64,000 nt of DNA from Paenibacillus herberti (GCF_002233675.1 NZ_NMUQ01000001.1:2024063-2088062); one strand, 5' to 3'. Counted from the first letter of the stretch, positions 52,225-60,477 are shown. The notes: generated by a model not told the origin, from the sequence alone. Numbers and translations: made by a program.

Positions 52225-53232
52225 TCAGGTCACCGACCTGGCAGTCACGGCTTGCAAAGGCAGTGTACCGGGCAGCCATTGCTCCAAAAATGCGGAAACG
52301 GCGGTATCATAGCCATTTGGGTCCTTTTGGCGAGCAGCCCCATGCTCCGCACCCCCAACTAACAGCAGTTGCTTCGGCTGAGAGCAGGCTTCATGTAACT
52401 TTACACCCATCCATGTCGGCACAAAAGTATCGGCATCACCATGGATGAACAACATGGGAACTTTGGCCCTGCGCACTTGCTCAAGCGCCGAAGCTTCACC
52501 GAAATAATAACCCGCCCGCAGCTTTGTTAATAAACTCGTCGTCTGAAGAAAAGGAAAGCCGGGCAGTTTGTACATACGCTTCAACTGGAAACGCAGCTCA
52601 TCTTTCGCGGACGTGTATGGGCAATCTGCTACTATGGCCTTAACCTGGTGTGGCAAACTCTCGCCGGAAGCCATGCTAACTGTAGCTCCGCCCATCGATA
52701 TTCCATGCAGAATAATTTCTGCCTTATCCTCATCTGTACGTTTCATCACCCAGCGGATCCAGTCTACATAATCTTTGCGCTCATGCCAGCCAAAGCCGAT
52801 GTAGCTACCTTCGCTGAGGCCGTGCCCGCGCGCATCCGGCAACAGCACATTCCAGCCGAGCTTCTCCGTATAATAACGCGCGATTCCCGCCATTTGGGTC
52901 CCATCGCCGGAATAACCATGTGCCAGTATGGCCGTGCGGCGGCTACCGCCAAGCGCTGGAAGCCAGTAAGCATGCAGCTTTAGTCCATCACCGGAGACCA
53001 AAGTTGTATTCTGCGGATTGCGGCTGTGGAGCCACAGTTGGTTCTCGGACAAACCTTGGATGCCGACCGCTCCTGCTCCCGATTCCTGCAGCTTAGGGAG
53101 ATCAGGGTCATCCTCCAGATAATCCTTTGGTGAACGATTCACCGCCATGTGATAAAAATAAAAGCTTGCCGCAGTCAATAACGCAACCAACGTCACAACC
53201 GCAATTAATATCCATATGAGCCAGTCAGCCAT
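52225..53232 (-). CDS. membrane-anchored alpha/beta hydrolase
   Basis: One N-terminal helix (about 5-27) anchors a serine hydrolase, probably facing outward. AILAHGYSGDGTQMAG forms the oxyanion region, LHGISMGGATV the nucleophile elbow with Ser, and HGDADTFVP plus GGAEHGAA supply Asp and His. It is similar to the YqkD-type BAAT/serine-aminopeptidase-like hydrolases. AAAGGAATGGGAACCG precedes the ATG. Substrate unknown. Confidence 0.9.
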   Translation of the reverse strand: MADWLIWILIAVVTLVALLTAASFYFYHMAVNRSPKDYLEDDPDLPKLQESGAGAVGIQGLSENQLWLHSRNPQNTTLVSGDGLKLHAYWLPALGGSRRTAILAHGYSGDGTQMAGIARYYTEKLGWNVLLPDARGHGLSEGSYIGFGWHERKDYVDWIRWVMKRTDEDKAEIILHGISMGGATVSMASGESLPHQVKAIVADCPYTSAKDELRFQLKRMYKLPGFPFLQTTSLLTKLRAGYYFGEASALEQVRRAKVPMLFIHGDADTFVPTWMGVKLHEACSQPKQLLLVGGAEHGAARQKDPNGYDTAVSAFLEQWLPGTLPLQAVTARSVT

Positions 53233-53318
53233 CGGTTCCCATTCCTTTTCTACTGGTCCCGTGATCAGTTGCCGATCACCGTATTAGTCTCATTATATCA
53301 ATGTATTCGATCAAAAAA

Positions 53319-53345
53319 AGCCAACCGCAGAAAGAGCGGTTGGCT
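53319..53345 (-). terminator. terminator of the nitroreductase gene
   Basis: AGCCAACCGC and GCGGTTGGCT pair around a seven-base loop; on the minus strand seven Ts follow. Confidence 0.85.
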
Positions 53346-53360
53346 CTATAAACATATGGA

Positions 53361-53966
53361 TTAGGAGAATACCTTCACGCGATCTTCGATCGGTTGGAAC
53401 TGCTTTTCGCCAGCCGGAGCTACAGGCTTGCCGAAAGGCATTTGTGAAACCAGCTTCCAGCTTGCTGGCACATTGAATTCCTTTTGAACCTGCTCATCAA
53501 TAATCGGGTTGTAATGCTGCAGCGTAGCGCCGAGGCCTTCTGCCTCAAGTGCGGTCCAGACGACCAATTGCAGCATGCCGGAGGATTGACTGCTCCAGAT
53601 AGGGAAGTTTTGCTGGTAGGCCGGGAATTGCTCCTGCAAGCCGCGAACGACATTTTCATCTTCAAAGAACAATACGGTTCCGTAACCAGCCTTGAAGGCA
53701 GCCATCTTCTCTTCTGTCGCGCTGAAGCCTTCGCCTCCGCCAGTTACAACACGCAGCGTCTCAAGCGTGAGATCCCACAGTTTGTCGGACTGCTCGTTAA
53801 ACAGAATGACGACACGGCCGCTCTGGGAATTGAAGGCAGACGGAGAATGCTTAACCGCTTCCTCGATGATCGATTGAACTTTATCGACAGGAACAACCTG
53901 TTCTTTGCTGATGGCATATAGGGAGCGGCGATTGCGGATTGCATCAAAGAAAGCTTGAGAAGACAT
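53361..53966 (-). CDS. nitroreductase family protein
   Basis: An FMN-dependent NAD(P)H reductase of 201 residues: FDAIRNRRSLYAISKEQVVP at the N-terminus, VKHSPSAFNSQSGRVVILFN binding FMN, GMLQLVVWTALEAEGLGATL near the dimer interface, and QMPFGKPVAPAGEKQF. It resembles the YdgI/YodC-like subgroup. GGAGGGATTTTGA precedes the ATG. Physiological electron acceptor not known; quinone or nitro-compound reduction is usual. Confidence 0.92.
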   Translation of the reverse strand: MSSQAFFDAIRNRRSLYAISKEQVVPVDKVQSIIEEAVKHSPSAFNSQSGRVVILFNEQSDKLWDLTLETLRVVTGGGEGFSATEEKMAAFKAGYGTVLFFEDENVVRGLQEQFPAYQQNFPIWSSQSSGMLQLVVWTALEAEGLGATLQHYNPIIDEQVQKEFNVPASWKLVSQMPFGKPVAPAGEKQFQPIEDRVKVFS

Positions 53967-54075
53967 TCAAAATCCCTCCAAAATAGTTTTATGAGTTACG
54001 AACTTTTTTAGTGTAACTTAATATAGATTATTTTACAACTTATTTTTCGTCTCCACATCAAGCGACTGCAAAAGT

Positions 54076-54387
54076 TTACCCCTGTTGACCAATTTTGAAC
54101 CGGATTAAATGATCATTCAATCCTTGCTCTCTTAAAATTCTTTCCTGCACTTCGCCAAATAAGTCCATATGCGGATATCGATCACGGCGATGGATGTATT
54201 TCGGGGGGATGTCCCGACTCCTGCACCATTCCTCTAGCCGGGCAAGATTGGAGCAACCGACCTTGGTCACACTTGTGACGCCAGGGAAACGTTCATCGAT
54301 CCAGAAATGCGTTAAAAACGCGATTTCTCCTCCATCTACAGCCCTTTTCCAACTACCGAGCTCCTCGCGCCCGATTCCGAATGCCAT
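54076..54387 (-). CDS. hypothetical protein linked to ywbE
   Basis: The 103-residue cytosolic protein begins AFGIGREELGSWKRAVDGGE and contains IAFLTHFWIDERFPGVTSVT and HRRDRYPHMDLFG. It looks conserved because of the many invariant-like aromatic and charged residues; I recall similar small Bacillus proteins of no known role. It starts seven bases after the ywbE stop, with GGGGGAG inside the end of that gene, so the two are translated together. Confidence 0.7.
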   Translation of the reverse strand: MAFGIGREELGSWKRAVDGGEIAFLTHFWIDERFPGVTSVTKVGCSNLARLEEWCRSRDIPPKYIHRRDRYPHMDLFGEVQERILREQGLNDHLIRFKIGQQG

Positions 54388-54394
54388 TGCCGAA

Positions 54395-54604
54395 TCACAG
54401 CTCCCCCGTATATTCGACGATAGCTTTGACGCGGCCGACTTGGCCGTCTTCCAATTTTACTTTTATCCCATGGGGGTGAGACGGCGAATTGGTAAGAATA
54501 TTTTGGATAATACCGCGTGTGAGCTTGCCTGTGCGCTGATCCTGTTTAAGCACAATATCTACGGTTAGACCCGGCCGAATGCTGCTTCTTTGATTGATGG
54601 TCAT
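54395..54604 (-). CDS. ywbE: YwbE family protein
   Basis: Sixty-nine residues match the YwbE family closely: SSIRPGLTVDIVLKQDQRTG, LTRGIIQNILTNSPSHPHGI and VKLEDGQVGRVKAIV. The fold is a small SH3-like barrel; its function is unknown, though nucleic-acid binding is often suggested. GAGGGAAAGCGGC precedes the ATG. It is divergent from the DEAD-box helicase gene across about 220 bases, where I see no strong repeat. Confidence 0.92.
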   Translation of the reverse strand: MTINQRSSIRPGLTVDIVLKQDQRTGKLTRGIIQNILTNSPSHPHGIKVKLEDGQVGRVKAIVEYTGEL

Positions 54605-54826
54605 GCCGCTTTCCCTCGCTTTCTACTCTGCTTGATTGACCCGGTTCGCGGGCCGCATGCGTCACAGACTATCACACCCTTTAGCCGATGGCAAAAAAAC
54701 GACCTCTTGCGTCGTATCTAATGTGCATCCGACCGCTGCAACTGGTATACTGAAGCCAGAAGCAGCGGACGGCTACAGCATAACGCCGGGCCAACCTGCA
54801 CAATTCAGAAATGAGGAATTTCCATT

Positions 54827-56713
54827 ATGTCATCATCATTCCAAGCCCTTAGCATCCGGAGCGAGCTCGTCGACCTGCTCATCCAGGAAGGCATTATTAC
54901 GCCCACTCCGGTACAGGAGACTGCAATTCCCGTCCTGCTGAAGGGCAAGGACGCCATCGTTCAAGCGCAAACAGGCACCGGCAAGACGCTGGCCTTCGCG
55001 CTTCCAATTCTGGAGGGCATCCATTCCAATAAAAGCTACACTCAAGCGCTCATTCTGACGCCTACGCGTGAGCTGGCTATTCAGATTACCGGAGAATTGT
55101 CCAAGCTTGCTCCACCGCTCGGCGTCTCGGTGCTGGCCGCATACGGTGGTCAAGACGTGGAGTCGCAGATCCGTAAGCTCAAAAATGCACCTCATGTTAT
55201 TATCGCGACTCCAGGACGGCTGCTTGACCACCTGCGTCGGGAGACGGTAACGCTCAGCTCCATCCGCATGCTCGTGCTCGATGAAGCCGATCAGATGCTG
55301 CACATGGGCTTCTTAAAAGAAGTGGAAGCGATCATCGACCAATGCTCGCTCAAACGCCAGACGATGCTTTTCTCGGCGACAATGCCGGCTCCAGTCAAGC
55401 AGCTTGCAACTCGCTACATGGATTCTCCTGAGGACATCCGCATTCGTAGCGCTGCGGTAACACTCGATGCGATCGACCAACTGGTCATCGATACAACAGA
55501 CCGCAACAAACAAGCGCTGTTGCTCTCGCTGCTTGATTCGGAGAATCCTTATTTGGCCGTTGTATTTTGCCGCACCAAGCTGCGGGCCAAAAAGCTGACC
55601 GAAGCGTTGCAAGAGGCTGGCGTTCCAGCGGACGAGCTCCACGGCGACCTCACGCAAGCCAAACGCGAGACGGTTATGAAACGATTCCGCAGAGCCAAGC
55701 TGCAAGTGCTCGTAGCAACTGACGTCGCTGCTCGCGGTTTGGATGTTGAAGGTGTCACGCATGTATTCAACTATGATGCTCCTACCGATGGAGATTCGTA
55801 TATCCACCGCATCGGTCGTACAGGCCGCGCCGGAGAGTCCGGCAGAGCAATTACGCTTGCTACGCAGCGCGACCGGATGAACCTTGAGACAATCGAGCAA
55901 AAAATCCGCGCCAAGCTGAAACATGCACCAGGCTCCAAGTTTGGAGTCGGACATGACTCGTCCGAGGAGCAGTCGGACTCGGAAGCTCGCAAGCCGAAGC
56001 GCAGCGGCTCCCCTGCACGCGGCGGCTCCAAAGGCGGCGCCGGCGGCGGAAGAGGTGGCGCGCGCGGTGGTATACGCGGCGGCTTGGGCCGCGAGGCTGA
56101 TCGCGGCGGTTTTGGGCGCGAGGCTGACCGCGCCGGCGGGCGTGAGCGCCCAGCGGCACGCGGCGCAGCTAGCCGCTCCGGCGGCGGTGCTGGAGCGCGC
56201 ACGGCGGGCGCAGCCGCCAACTGGAGCGACGAGCCGCGCGGTAGCAGCGGCTTTAGCCCGCGTGGCGGCTCTGCCTCAGGCGGCCGTTCCGGCGGCGCTG
56301 AGCGCTCCAGCGGCCGCGATAGCGGCGGCTTTAGCCCGCGCGGCGGCTCTGCCTCAGGCGGCCGTTCCGGCGGCGCTGAGCGCTCCGGCGGCCGCGACAG
56401 CGGCGGCTTTAGCCCGCGCGGCGGCTCTGCCTCAGGCGGCCGTTCCGGCGGCGCTGAGCGCTCCGGCGGCCGCGACAGCGGCGGCTTTAGCCCGCGCGGC
56501 GGCTCTGCCTCAGGCGGCCGTTCCGGCGGCGCTGAGCGCTCCGGCGGCCGCGACAGCGGCGGCTTTAGCCCGCGCGGCGGCTCTGCCTCAGGCGGCCGTT
56601 CCGGCGGCGCTGGCCGCAGTAGCTCGCCGTCATCCAGTCGCGGCTCCAGGCCTTCGCAGAGTGGCCGCTCCGGCGGCAAATCCAGCGGCGGTCAAGGTCG
56701 CCGTACCCGCTAA
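54827..56713 (+). CDS. DEAD-box RNA helicase with repeated Gly/Arg/Ser tail
   Basis: Residues 1-370 are a complete DEAD-box core: Q motif TPTPVQETAIP, Walker A AQTGTGKT, PTREL, TPGR, LDEADQML, SAT, VATDVAARGLD and HRIGRTGRAG. Such enzymes unwind short RNA duplexes in ribosome assembly and mRNA decay (CshA/CshB-like). From about 395 the tail is extremely Gly-, Arg- and Ser-rich and includes five 26-residue repeats. This RGG-like tail probably binds RNA and may drive condensation. GAGGAATTTCC lies before the ATG. GC content of the tail is very high, which also opens long antisense frames. Confidence 0.93.
   Translation: MSSSFQALSIRSELVDLLIQEGIITPTPVQETAIPVLLKGKDAIVQAQTGTGKTLAFALPILEGIHSNKSYTQALILTPTRELAIQITGELSKLAPPLGVSVLAAYGGQDVESQIRKLKNAPHVIIATPGRLLDHLRRETVTLSSIRMLVLDEADQMLHMGFLKEVEAIIDQCSLKRQTMLFSATMPAPVKQLATRYMDSPEDIRIRSAAVTLDAIDQLVIDTTDRNKQALLLSLLDSENPYLAVVFCRTKLRAKKLTEALQEAGVPADELHGDLTQAKRETVMKRFRRAKLQVLVATDVAARGLDVEGVTHVFNYDAPTDGDSYIHRIGRTGRAGESGRAITLATQRDRMNLETIEQKIRAKLKHAPGSKFGVGHDSSEEQSDSEARKPKRSGSPARGGSKGGAGGGRGGARGGIRGGLGREADRGGFGREADRAGGRERPAARGAASRSGGGAGARTAGAAANWSDEPRGSSGFSPRGGSASGGRSGGAERSSGRDSGGFSPRGGSASGGRSGGAERSGGRDSGGFSPRGGSASGGRSGGAERSGGRDSGGFSPRGGSASGGRSGGAERSGGRDSGGFSPRGGSASGGRSGGAGRSSSPSSSRGSRPSQSGRSGGKSSGGQGRRTR
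56249..56638 (+). repeat. five tandem 78-bp units in the helicase tail
   Basis: Each unit encodes 26 residues beginning GFSPRGGSASGGRSGG. Units 2-4 are almost identical at DNA level, units 1 and 5 are diverged at one end. The reading frame is kept, so unit number can change without breaking the gene. Confidence 0.9.
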
Positions 56714-56857
56714 GCCTAGCTCTTAGCTTCCCTTCTCTCTCGGCCAAGCCTATTTCGCTGGTAACCGGGCGATTGCCCGGACCAATCATGCGATTAGGCA
56801 TAGACTGGAGTACAAAGCAGCCAATTGCTGCCGGACTCGTTAAGAGGAGGGAATCCC

Positions 56858-56956
56858 ATGTCAGTTGCAGGTATTGGTGGAGGCGTCAGTAGCACAGCCA
56901 TGATTCTCGTGCTGTTCATCTTGCTAGTCATCATTACTCAAGTTTTTTATTTCTAA
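56858..56956 (+). CDS. YjcZ-type small sporulation peptide
   Basis: A 32-residue peptide, too short for most gene finders: SVAGIGGGVSSTAMILVLF then a hydrophobic end with VIITQVFYF. The Gly-rich start followed by one hydrophobic helix is the plan of the YjcZ family of small sporulation proteins. AGAGGAGGGAATCCC precedes the ATG, a very strong site. It lies between the helicase gene and a terminator. Confidence 0.75.
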   Translation: MSVAGIGGGVSSTAMILVLFILLVIITQVFYF

Positions 56957-57037
56957 CCCAATGATTCTCCCTCACTCACCCTTTCGGCTGAGAAATAACT
57001 CCCGGCTCCAAGCTTATCGCTTTGCACCGGGCTATAC

Positions 57038-57074
57038 AAAAAGACCGTTCTTCCACGAGAAGAACGGTCTTTTT
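57038..57074 (+). terminator. terminator after the YjcZ-type gene
   Basis: AAAAAGACCGTTCTTC and its perfect complement around CACGA make a 16-base stem with five Ts at the end. Confidence 0.9.
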
Positions 57075-57298
57075 GTTACATAATCAGCCCTGAATTTTAT
57101 CCACGCAAAGAACCTCGTTCCATCTTGTGCTCAAAATTCAATTAGTTGTGGTCCCTGCGCATAGATTGTTCCGCATAGTTATAACTGGCACATAGCCTAG
57201 CCTCGGCAGTTCTAAACTGACATTTACGTGTATCACTCCATAAGGCAGCCGACGCCCACCCTTAACTAACTGGCTCTGACTAATGAACGCTCACCAAA

Positions 57299-57340
57299 AA
57301 ACCTGACATCCAAACCGTGGTCGGTTTAGATGTCAGGTTT
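57299..57340 (-). terminator. terminator of the CD3324-type gene
   Basis: AAACCTGACATC and GATGTCAGGTTT with an inner AAACC/GGTTT pairing form a long stem; the minus strand continues in Ts. It lies about 100 bases past the gene end. Between 57075 and 57298 I see no gene or repeat. Confidence 0.8.
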
Positions 57341-57441
57341 ATCGCTGTTAGACGCTTTCAATTCAAAAGGGAACTCGTTATGTCCCCAAAACTTGTATTG
57401 CATCCCTCAGCAGCCCCGCAAGCCGCCGTCGCGGCGGCAGC

Positions 57442-57783
57442 TTAGGAGCGGGCTCCAGTTGTTCCTTCGTGGCGGATTGCCGATGAACCGGCAGCCGTTT
57501 CGAGTCGGACACCGGCAGCGCGCATCTTCACGACGATTTTGCGGAGGCTCTCGATGGACAGATGGAATTTGCCCTCCAGATCTGCCAGTGAAAGTCCCTT
57601 CAGATAGTTGCGATAGATGTCCTCGTTGCGGCGCTGGATGAGTTTGCGGGATCCGCTCAGCTCACCCCATGCAGCACGGCGCTCCTGCTGCTTCGGGATA
57701 TAAATTAATTCCCCGTTGATATACTGTTGCAGCTCTTTCAGTAAGCTAGGGGGAAGCACGTCTTTTCCATTTTTGTAATTCAA
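57442..57783 (-). CDS. CD3324-type HTH protein
   Basis: The 113-residue protein fits the CD3324 family: NGKDVLPPSLLKELQQYING, ELIYIPKQQERRAAWGELSG and RNEDIYRNYLKGLSLADLEG, ending in a Mor-like HTH (LSIESLRKIVVKM). These are presumed DNA-binding regulators. The start is TTG 57783, eight or so bases from GAGGAGG, and lies within the end of the upstream small frame. The last 25 residues are Ala/Gly-rich and not part of the family core. Confidence 0.8.
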   Translation of the reverse strand: MNYKNGKDVLPPSLLKELQQYINGELIYIPKQQERRAAWGELSGSRKLIQRRNEDIYRNYLKGLSLADLEGKFHLSIESLRKIVVKMRAAGVRLETAAGSSAIRHEGTTGARS

Positions 57784-57886
57784 GATTTCCTACCTCCTCA
57801 ATTGTATAACCCATTGCGACCAAACGGCGGCTTACGGTGATCATGCCTTTAACTCCTGCAGCGACTGAAAACTTTACGTTGTTCAT
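57746..57886 (-). CDS. small ORF overlapping the CD3324-type gene
   Basis: Forty-six residues starting MNNVKFSVAAGVKGM with TVSRRLVAMGYTIEEVGN, then a basic end. AAAGGAGG lies nine bases before the ATG, a better site than most genes here. Its last 38 bases contain the TTG start of the CD3324-type gene in another frame, suggesting translational coupling. It is not in a family I recognise and could be a leader peptide. Confidence 0.55.
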   Translation of the reverse strand: MNNVKFSVAAGVKGMITVSRRLVAMGYTIEEVGNLELQKWKRRASP

Positions 57887-57996
57887 TTTGCTGTTCCTCC
57901 TTTCGAAATTTGACCCTCATTGGGGTTGGCGGTTAGCCATCTTCATTGTATTCGCATGCGGGCTGTTCATTTCCTGCTTACCAAAAGAAAAAGAAG

Positions 57997-58022
57997 TAAG
58001 GGAGGCCGAAAGGCCTCCCTTA
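57997..58022 (-). terminator. terminator of the pseudouridine synthase gene
   Basis: TAAGGGAGGCC and GGCCTCCCTTA form a perfect stem with a GAAA/TTTC loop; the minus strand continues TTCTTTTTCTTTT. A second, smaller hairpin (TCTCCGC and GCGGAGA, 58032-58048) lies between it and the gene end. Confidence 0.8.
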
Positions 58023-58172
58023 TGGCAAGGATCTCCGCTAGGCGGAGACCACCTCGTATGCCTGATCCATTTCTATCAGCCTCCTTCCAGTAGAGGATGT
58101 GTCGGCCCGACAACCTTATTAACGCATATTTTTCCACCATTAGGCAAGAAACAACATGACTATAATCATTTT

Positions 58173-59132
58173 TTACCGCTTGGCTTCCTTCAGCGCTTCT
58201 GGCTGAAGTTGGCTCAACTCATCTTCCGTCAGCTCCCGGTAGCTGCCAATCGGCAATTCCTCATCCAGGACAAGCGGACCCATAGAAATTCGCTTCAAAT
58301 AGATCACCTTACCGCCAACAGCCTGGAACATGCGTTTCACTTGATGGAACTTCCCTTCGTGGATCGTCAAACGAATTGAGGAGATGATTGCAGCTCCGCC
58401 ATCCTCTGCATCCGTATTGAGACCATCATCCACTCCGCCGTTCTTCGCATTCTCCTCCTCATCCGCAAAGAGAGCATCTCCCGCTCCGCCCCGGTTCGAA
58501 TCGCTGTTAGCCACGTCTACTCCATTCTTATCCACTTCAGCGGCCTTATCCAAGCTGATGCCCTCGCCTTCGCCTGCTTCCACATCCGGCTCCTGCGGCT
58601 TCCAGGACAAAATCTCCAGCTCCGCTGGAAGAGTCACATAACCATCATCCAGCTCCACTCCTTGACGGAATCGCTCTCTTTCCCATTCACCCACCGCCTC
58701 CGGTCCGCGGACAAGTGCTTCGTACGTTTTCGTCACATGTTTGCGCGGAGAAAGCAGCTCATGCGCCAGCTGTCCATCATTGGTGAGCAACAGCAGTCCT
58801 TCCGTATCCTTATCCAATCTCCCCACGGGAAAAGGTTCAAGCACCCGGTCCTCAGGTGCCAGCAAGTCAATCACTGTGCGCTCACGGCTATCCTCCGTTG
58901 CCGAGATTACACCTGGAGGCTTGTGTAACATCAAGTAGATTTTTTCTCTATACATCACCGTTTCACCATCAAGCGCTACAACTTGGAGATCCGGATTGAT
59001 AATTCGTCCGCTATCCTTCTCTGGCTTCCCGTCCACGGTGGCCCGACCTGCTTTGATGACCCTTTTGATCTCTGCCCTGGAACCATGTCCCATGCTCGAC
59101 AACAGCTTGTCCAGCCTTATTCTTTTACTCAT
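58173..59132 (-). CDS. RsuA/RluB-type pseudouridine synthase with acidic insertion
   Basis: Isomerises a uridine in rRNA. An N-terminal S4 domain (IRLDKLLSSMGHGSRAEIKR) precedes the catalytic domain with GRLDKDTEGLLLLTN (catalytic Asp), KTYEALVRG, and KFHQVKRMFQAVGGKV. Between strands of the catalytic domain is a low-complexity acidic insertion of about 65 residues (for example EPDVEAGEGEGISLDK), absent from usual members. ATG 59132 is chosen for GAGGAG nine bases upstream. A TnpB element lies 25 bases upstream, so its promoter was displaced or is now inside the element. Confidence 0.9.
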   Translation of the reverse strand: MSKRIRLDKLLSSMGHGSRAEIKRVIKAGRATVDGKPEKDSGRIINPDLQVVALDGETVMYREKIYLMLHKPPGVISATEDSRERTVIDLLAPEDRVLEPFPVGRLDKDTEGLLLLTNDGQLAHELLSPRKHVTKTYEALVRGPEAVGEWERERFRQGVELDDGYVTLPAELEILSWKPQEPDVEAGEGEGISLDKAAEVDKNGVDVANSDSNRGGAGDALFADEEENAKNGGVDDGLNTDAEDGGAAIISSIRLTIHEGKFHQVKRMFQAVGGKVIYLKRISMGPLVLDEELPIGSYRELTEDELSQLQPEALKEAKR

Positions 59133-59157
59133 CCGTGCACTCTCCTCTATCCCATTA

Positions 59158-59211
59158 GTCAACTACACGCCACCTTCGCTACGCTTAGAGGTGGGTGCTT
59201 GTAAGTAGTCC
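59158..59211 (-). ncRNA. 3' end of predicted TnpB guide RNA (omega RNA)
   Basis: TnpB nucleases use an RNA made from the 3' part of the gene and the element end, with the guide taken from the flanking DNA. The terminal hairpin and TTGAC mark the scaffold end; the guide would begin with TAATGGGATAGAGG, running into the leader of the rsuA-like gene. The 5' limit inside tnpB cannot be set by eye. Confidence 0.5.
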
Positions 59212-60345
59212 TTAGATAGCGACTCCTACGTTCGGCACGCTGACGAGTGCCCTGCTCCGAATATTCAGAGCAGCAACATTGTCGGCTGGAGCAGCGTACT
59301 CGCAAGCCTGACAACAGAACCAATCTCTCGTTTTGCGGTTCTCTTTGGCAATATGCCCGCACTGTGGACATTCTCGGCTTGTGTTGCGTGGATCAACGAG
59401 AACGACAGGCACGCCTGCAATCAAGGCTTTGTATTCGATATACGAGCGAAGCTGTGCAAATGCCCAAGCATGCTGGTTTCGACGCTGAGCCTTACGAACC
59501 GTTATCCGTTCACGAATGCCTGTTAAGTCTTCTAATGCAAGCAGCGAACGGTGCCTTTTGGCTTTCTCAACCATATGCTTGGATATGCAGTGATTCACGT
59601 CCCTGGAGAAACGGGCTTCTTTGCGTCTGCGACGGGCAAGTAGACGTTTGGCGGACTTTGTTCCTTTTGCTTGGAGTTTTGCACGAAGTTTGGCATTCCG
59701 ATGCCTTACCGCATTAACCGCATCACCGGAGTGGGATTCTCCCATGCTATCGGCAGCAATATTTTTTATGCCCAGATCGACCCCTAAAGCGTCAATCGGA
59801 ATGTAGGGCTCGTTTTCTGGCAGCTCAACTACAAGCAGCAGATAAAAAACACCATCATGCCAAATAAGGTCAGCTTGCCCTCGGATATTCTTGCCTTGCA
59901 TGACACCCTGATGATATGGGCTGATCTTCATTGGCACCTTAATGCGTCCATCCAGCGTCAAGATCGAAGCAAGCTCTAATCCAGTAAACGATAACGTTCT
60001 CGCGTCATAGCTCATTGCACCTGTTTCACGAAATGAAATCAGCGTTTTCTCCACGTTTTTCTTGCTTTTGGGCTTCTTATATTCCTTTTTCTTTTTAGCC
60101 TTACCTGCAATATAAGCATCCGCTACTTTGCGTACAGCCAGAATAGTCATCTGAGAAGATAAATGGAATTTATCGCGGACGTCATAGTAAACGAGCTTCT
60201 GTAGTTTGATGCGGTTGTATTGGGACTGTTCAAAAGCGAACCCACTGATATAGTTGCAAGCAGCATTATACTGTTTCATGGTTTCCAACAATTTATCATG
60301 ATGTTCTTGCTCCAACATAAGCTTAATTTTCGTTGTAATCAGCAT
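59212..60345 (-). CDS. tnpB: TnpB RNA-guided nuclease
   Basis: The 377-residue protein has a basic N-terminal domain and a RuvC fold with all three acids: D190 in GVDLGIKN, E272 in LALEDLTGI, and D355 in PADNVAALN. A zinc ribbon lies at C326, C329, C345 and C348 (ECPQCGH, CCQACEY). The catalytic set is complete, so the nuclease may be active. GGAGGTGAAGAAAA precedes the ATG. It needs no partner transposase to keep the element in place; movement would need TnpA from elsewhere. Confidence 0.93.
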   Translation of the reverse strand: MLITTKIKLMLEQEHHDKLLETMKQYNAACNYISGFAFEQSQYNRIKLQKLVYYDVRDKFHLSSQMTILAVRKVADAYIAGKAKKKKEYKKPKSKKNVEKTLISFRETGAMSYDARTLSFTGLELASILTLDGRIKVPMKISPYHQGVMQGKNIRGQADLIWHDGVFYLLLVVELPENEPYIPIDALGVDLGIKNIAADSMGESHSGDAVNAVRHRNAKLRAKLQAKGTKSAKRLLARRRRKEARFSRDVNHCISKHMVEKAKRHRSLLALEDLTGIRERITVRKAQRRNQHAWAFAQLRSYIEYKALIAGVPVVLVDPRNTSRECPQCGHIAKENRKTRDWFCCQACEYAAPADNVAALNIRSRALVSVPNVGVAI

Positions 60346-60436
60346 TTTTCTTCACCTCCTTCATACCTATTTTAGCACGAAATGGGTGACCAAATAGGCA
60401 TGAAGTCAAAGGAAGATGAGCTTATCCTACAAGCAT

Positions 60437-60477
60437 GTCTTTCATCCCCCGCCTATAGAGGACGGGAGAATCCTGAC
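60437..60477 (-). other. possible solo right end of a second IS605-type element
   Basis: On the minus strand GGATTCTCCCG, an imperfect CCCGTCC/GGCGGG hairpin and GGATGAAAGAC resemble right ends I recall for other tnpB elements. No body remains. It is about 30 bases outside the tnpB element. Confidence 0.35.

Larger units (their letters stand above)
59158..60404 (-). mobile_element. IS200/IS605-family element with tnpB only (IS1341-like)
   Basis: The left end, on the minus strand, follows TTGAC (plus 60405-60409) and has a hairpin CCTATTT/AAATAGG before tnpB. The right end closes with a hairpin CCACCT/AGGTGG (59170-59194) and TTGAC (59158-59162). There is no tnpA. Size, end hairpins and TTGAC at both edges fit an IS605-type element without terminal inverted repeats. 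It sits between the small alarmone synthetase gene and the rsuA-like gene. Confidence 0.75.

Noticed and set aside
56249-56638. Regular repeats resembling a CRISPR array
   Set aside because: Units are directly adjacent without spacers, keep the helicase reading frame and have no cas genes nearby.
55771-56726. Long open frames opposite and beside the helicase tail (302 and 267 codons)
   Set aside because: They arise from the extreme GC and repeated codons of the Gly/Arg/Ser tail, lack ribosome binding sites and would encode only Pro/Glu/Arg or Ala-rich repeats.
57837-58379. 180-codon plus-strand frame
   Set aside because: It runs through a terminator hairpin and then antisense through the pseudouridine synthase gene, and its start has no good ribosome binding site. 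Minus-strand signals explain the region better.
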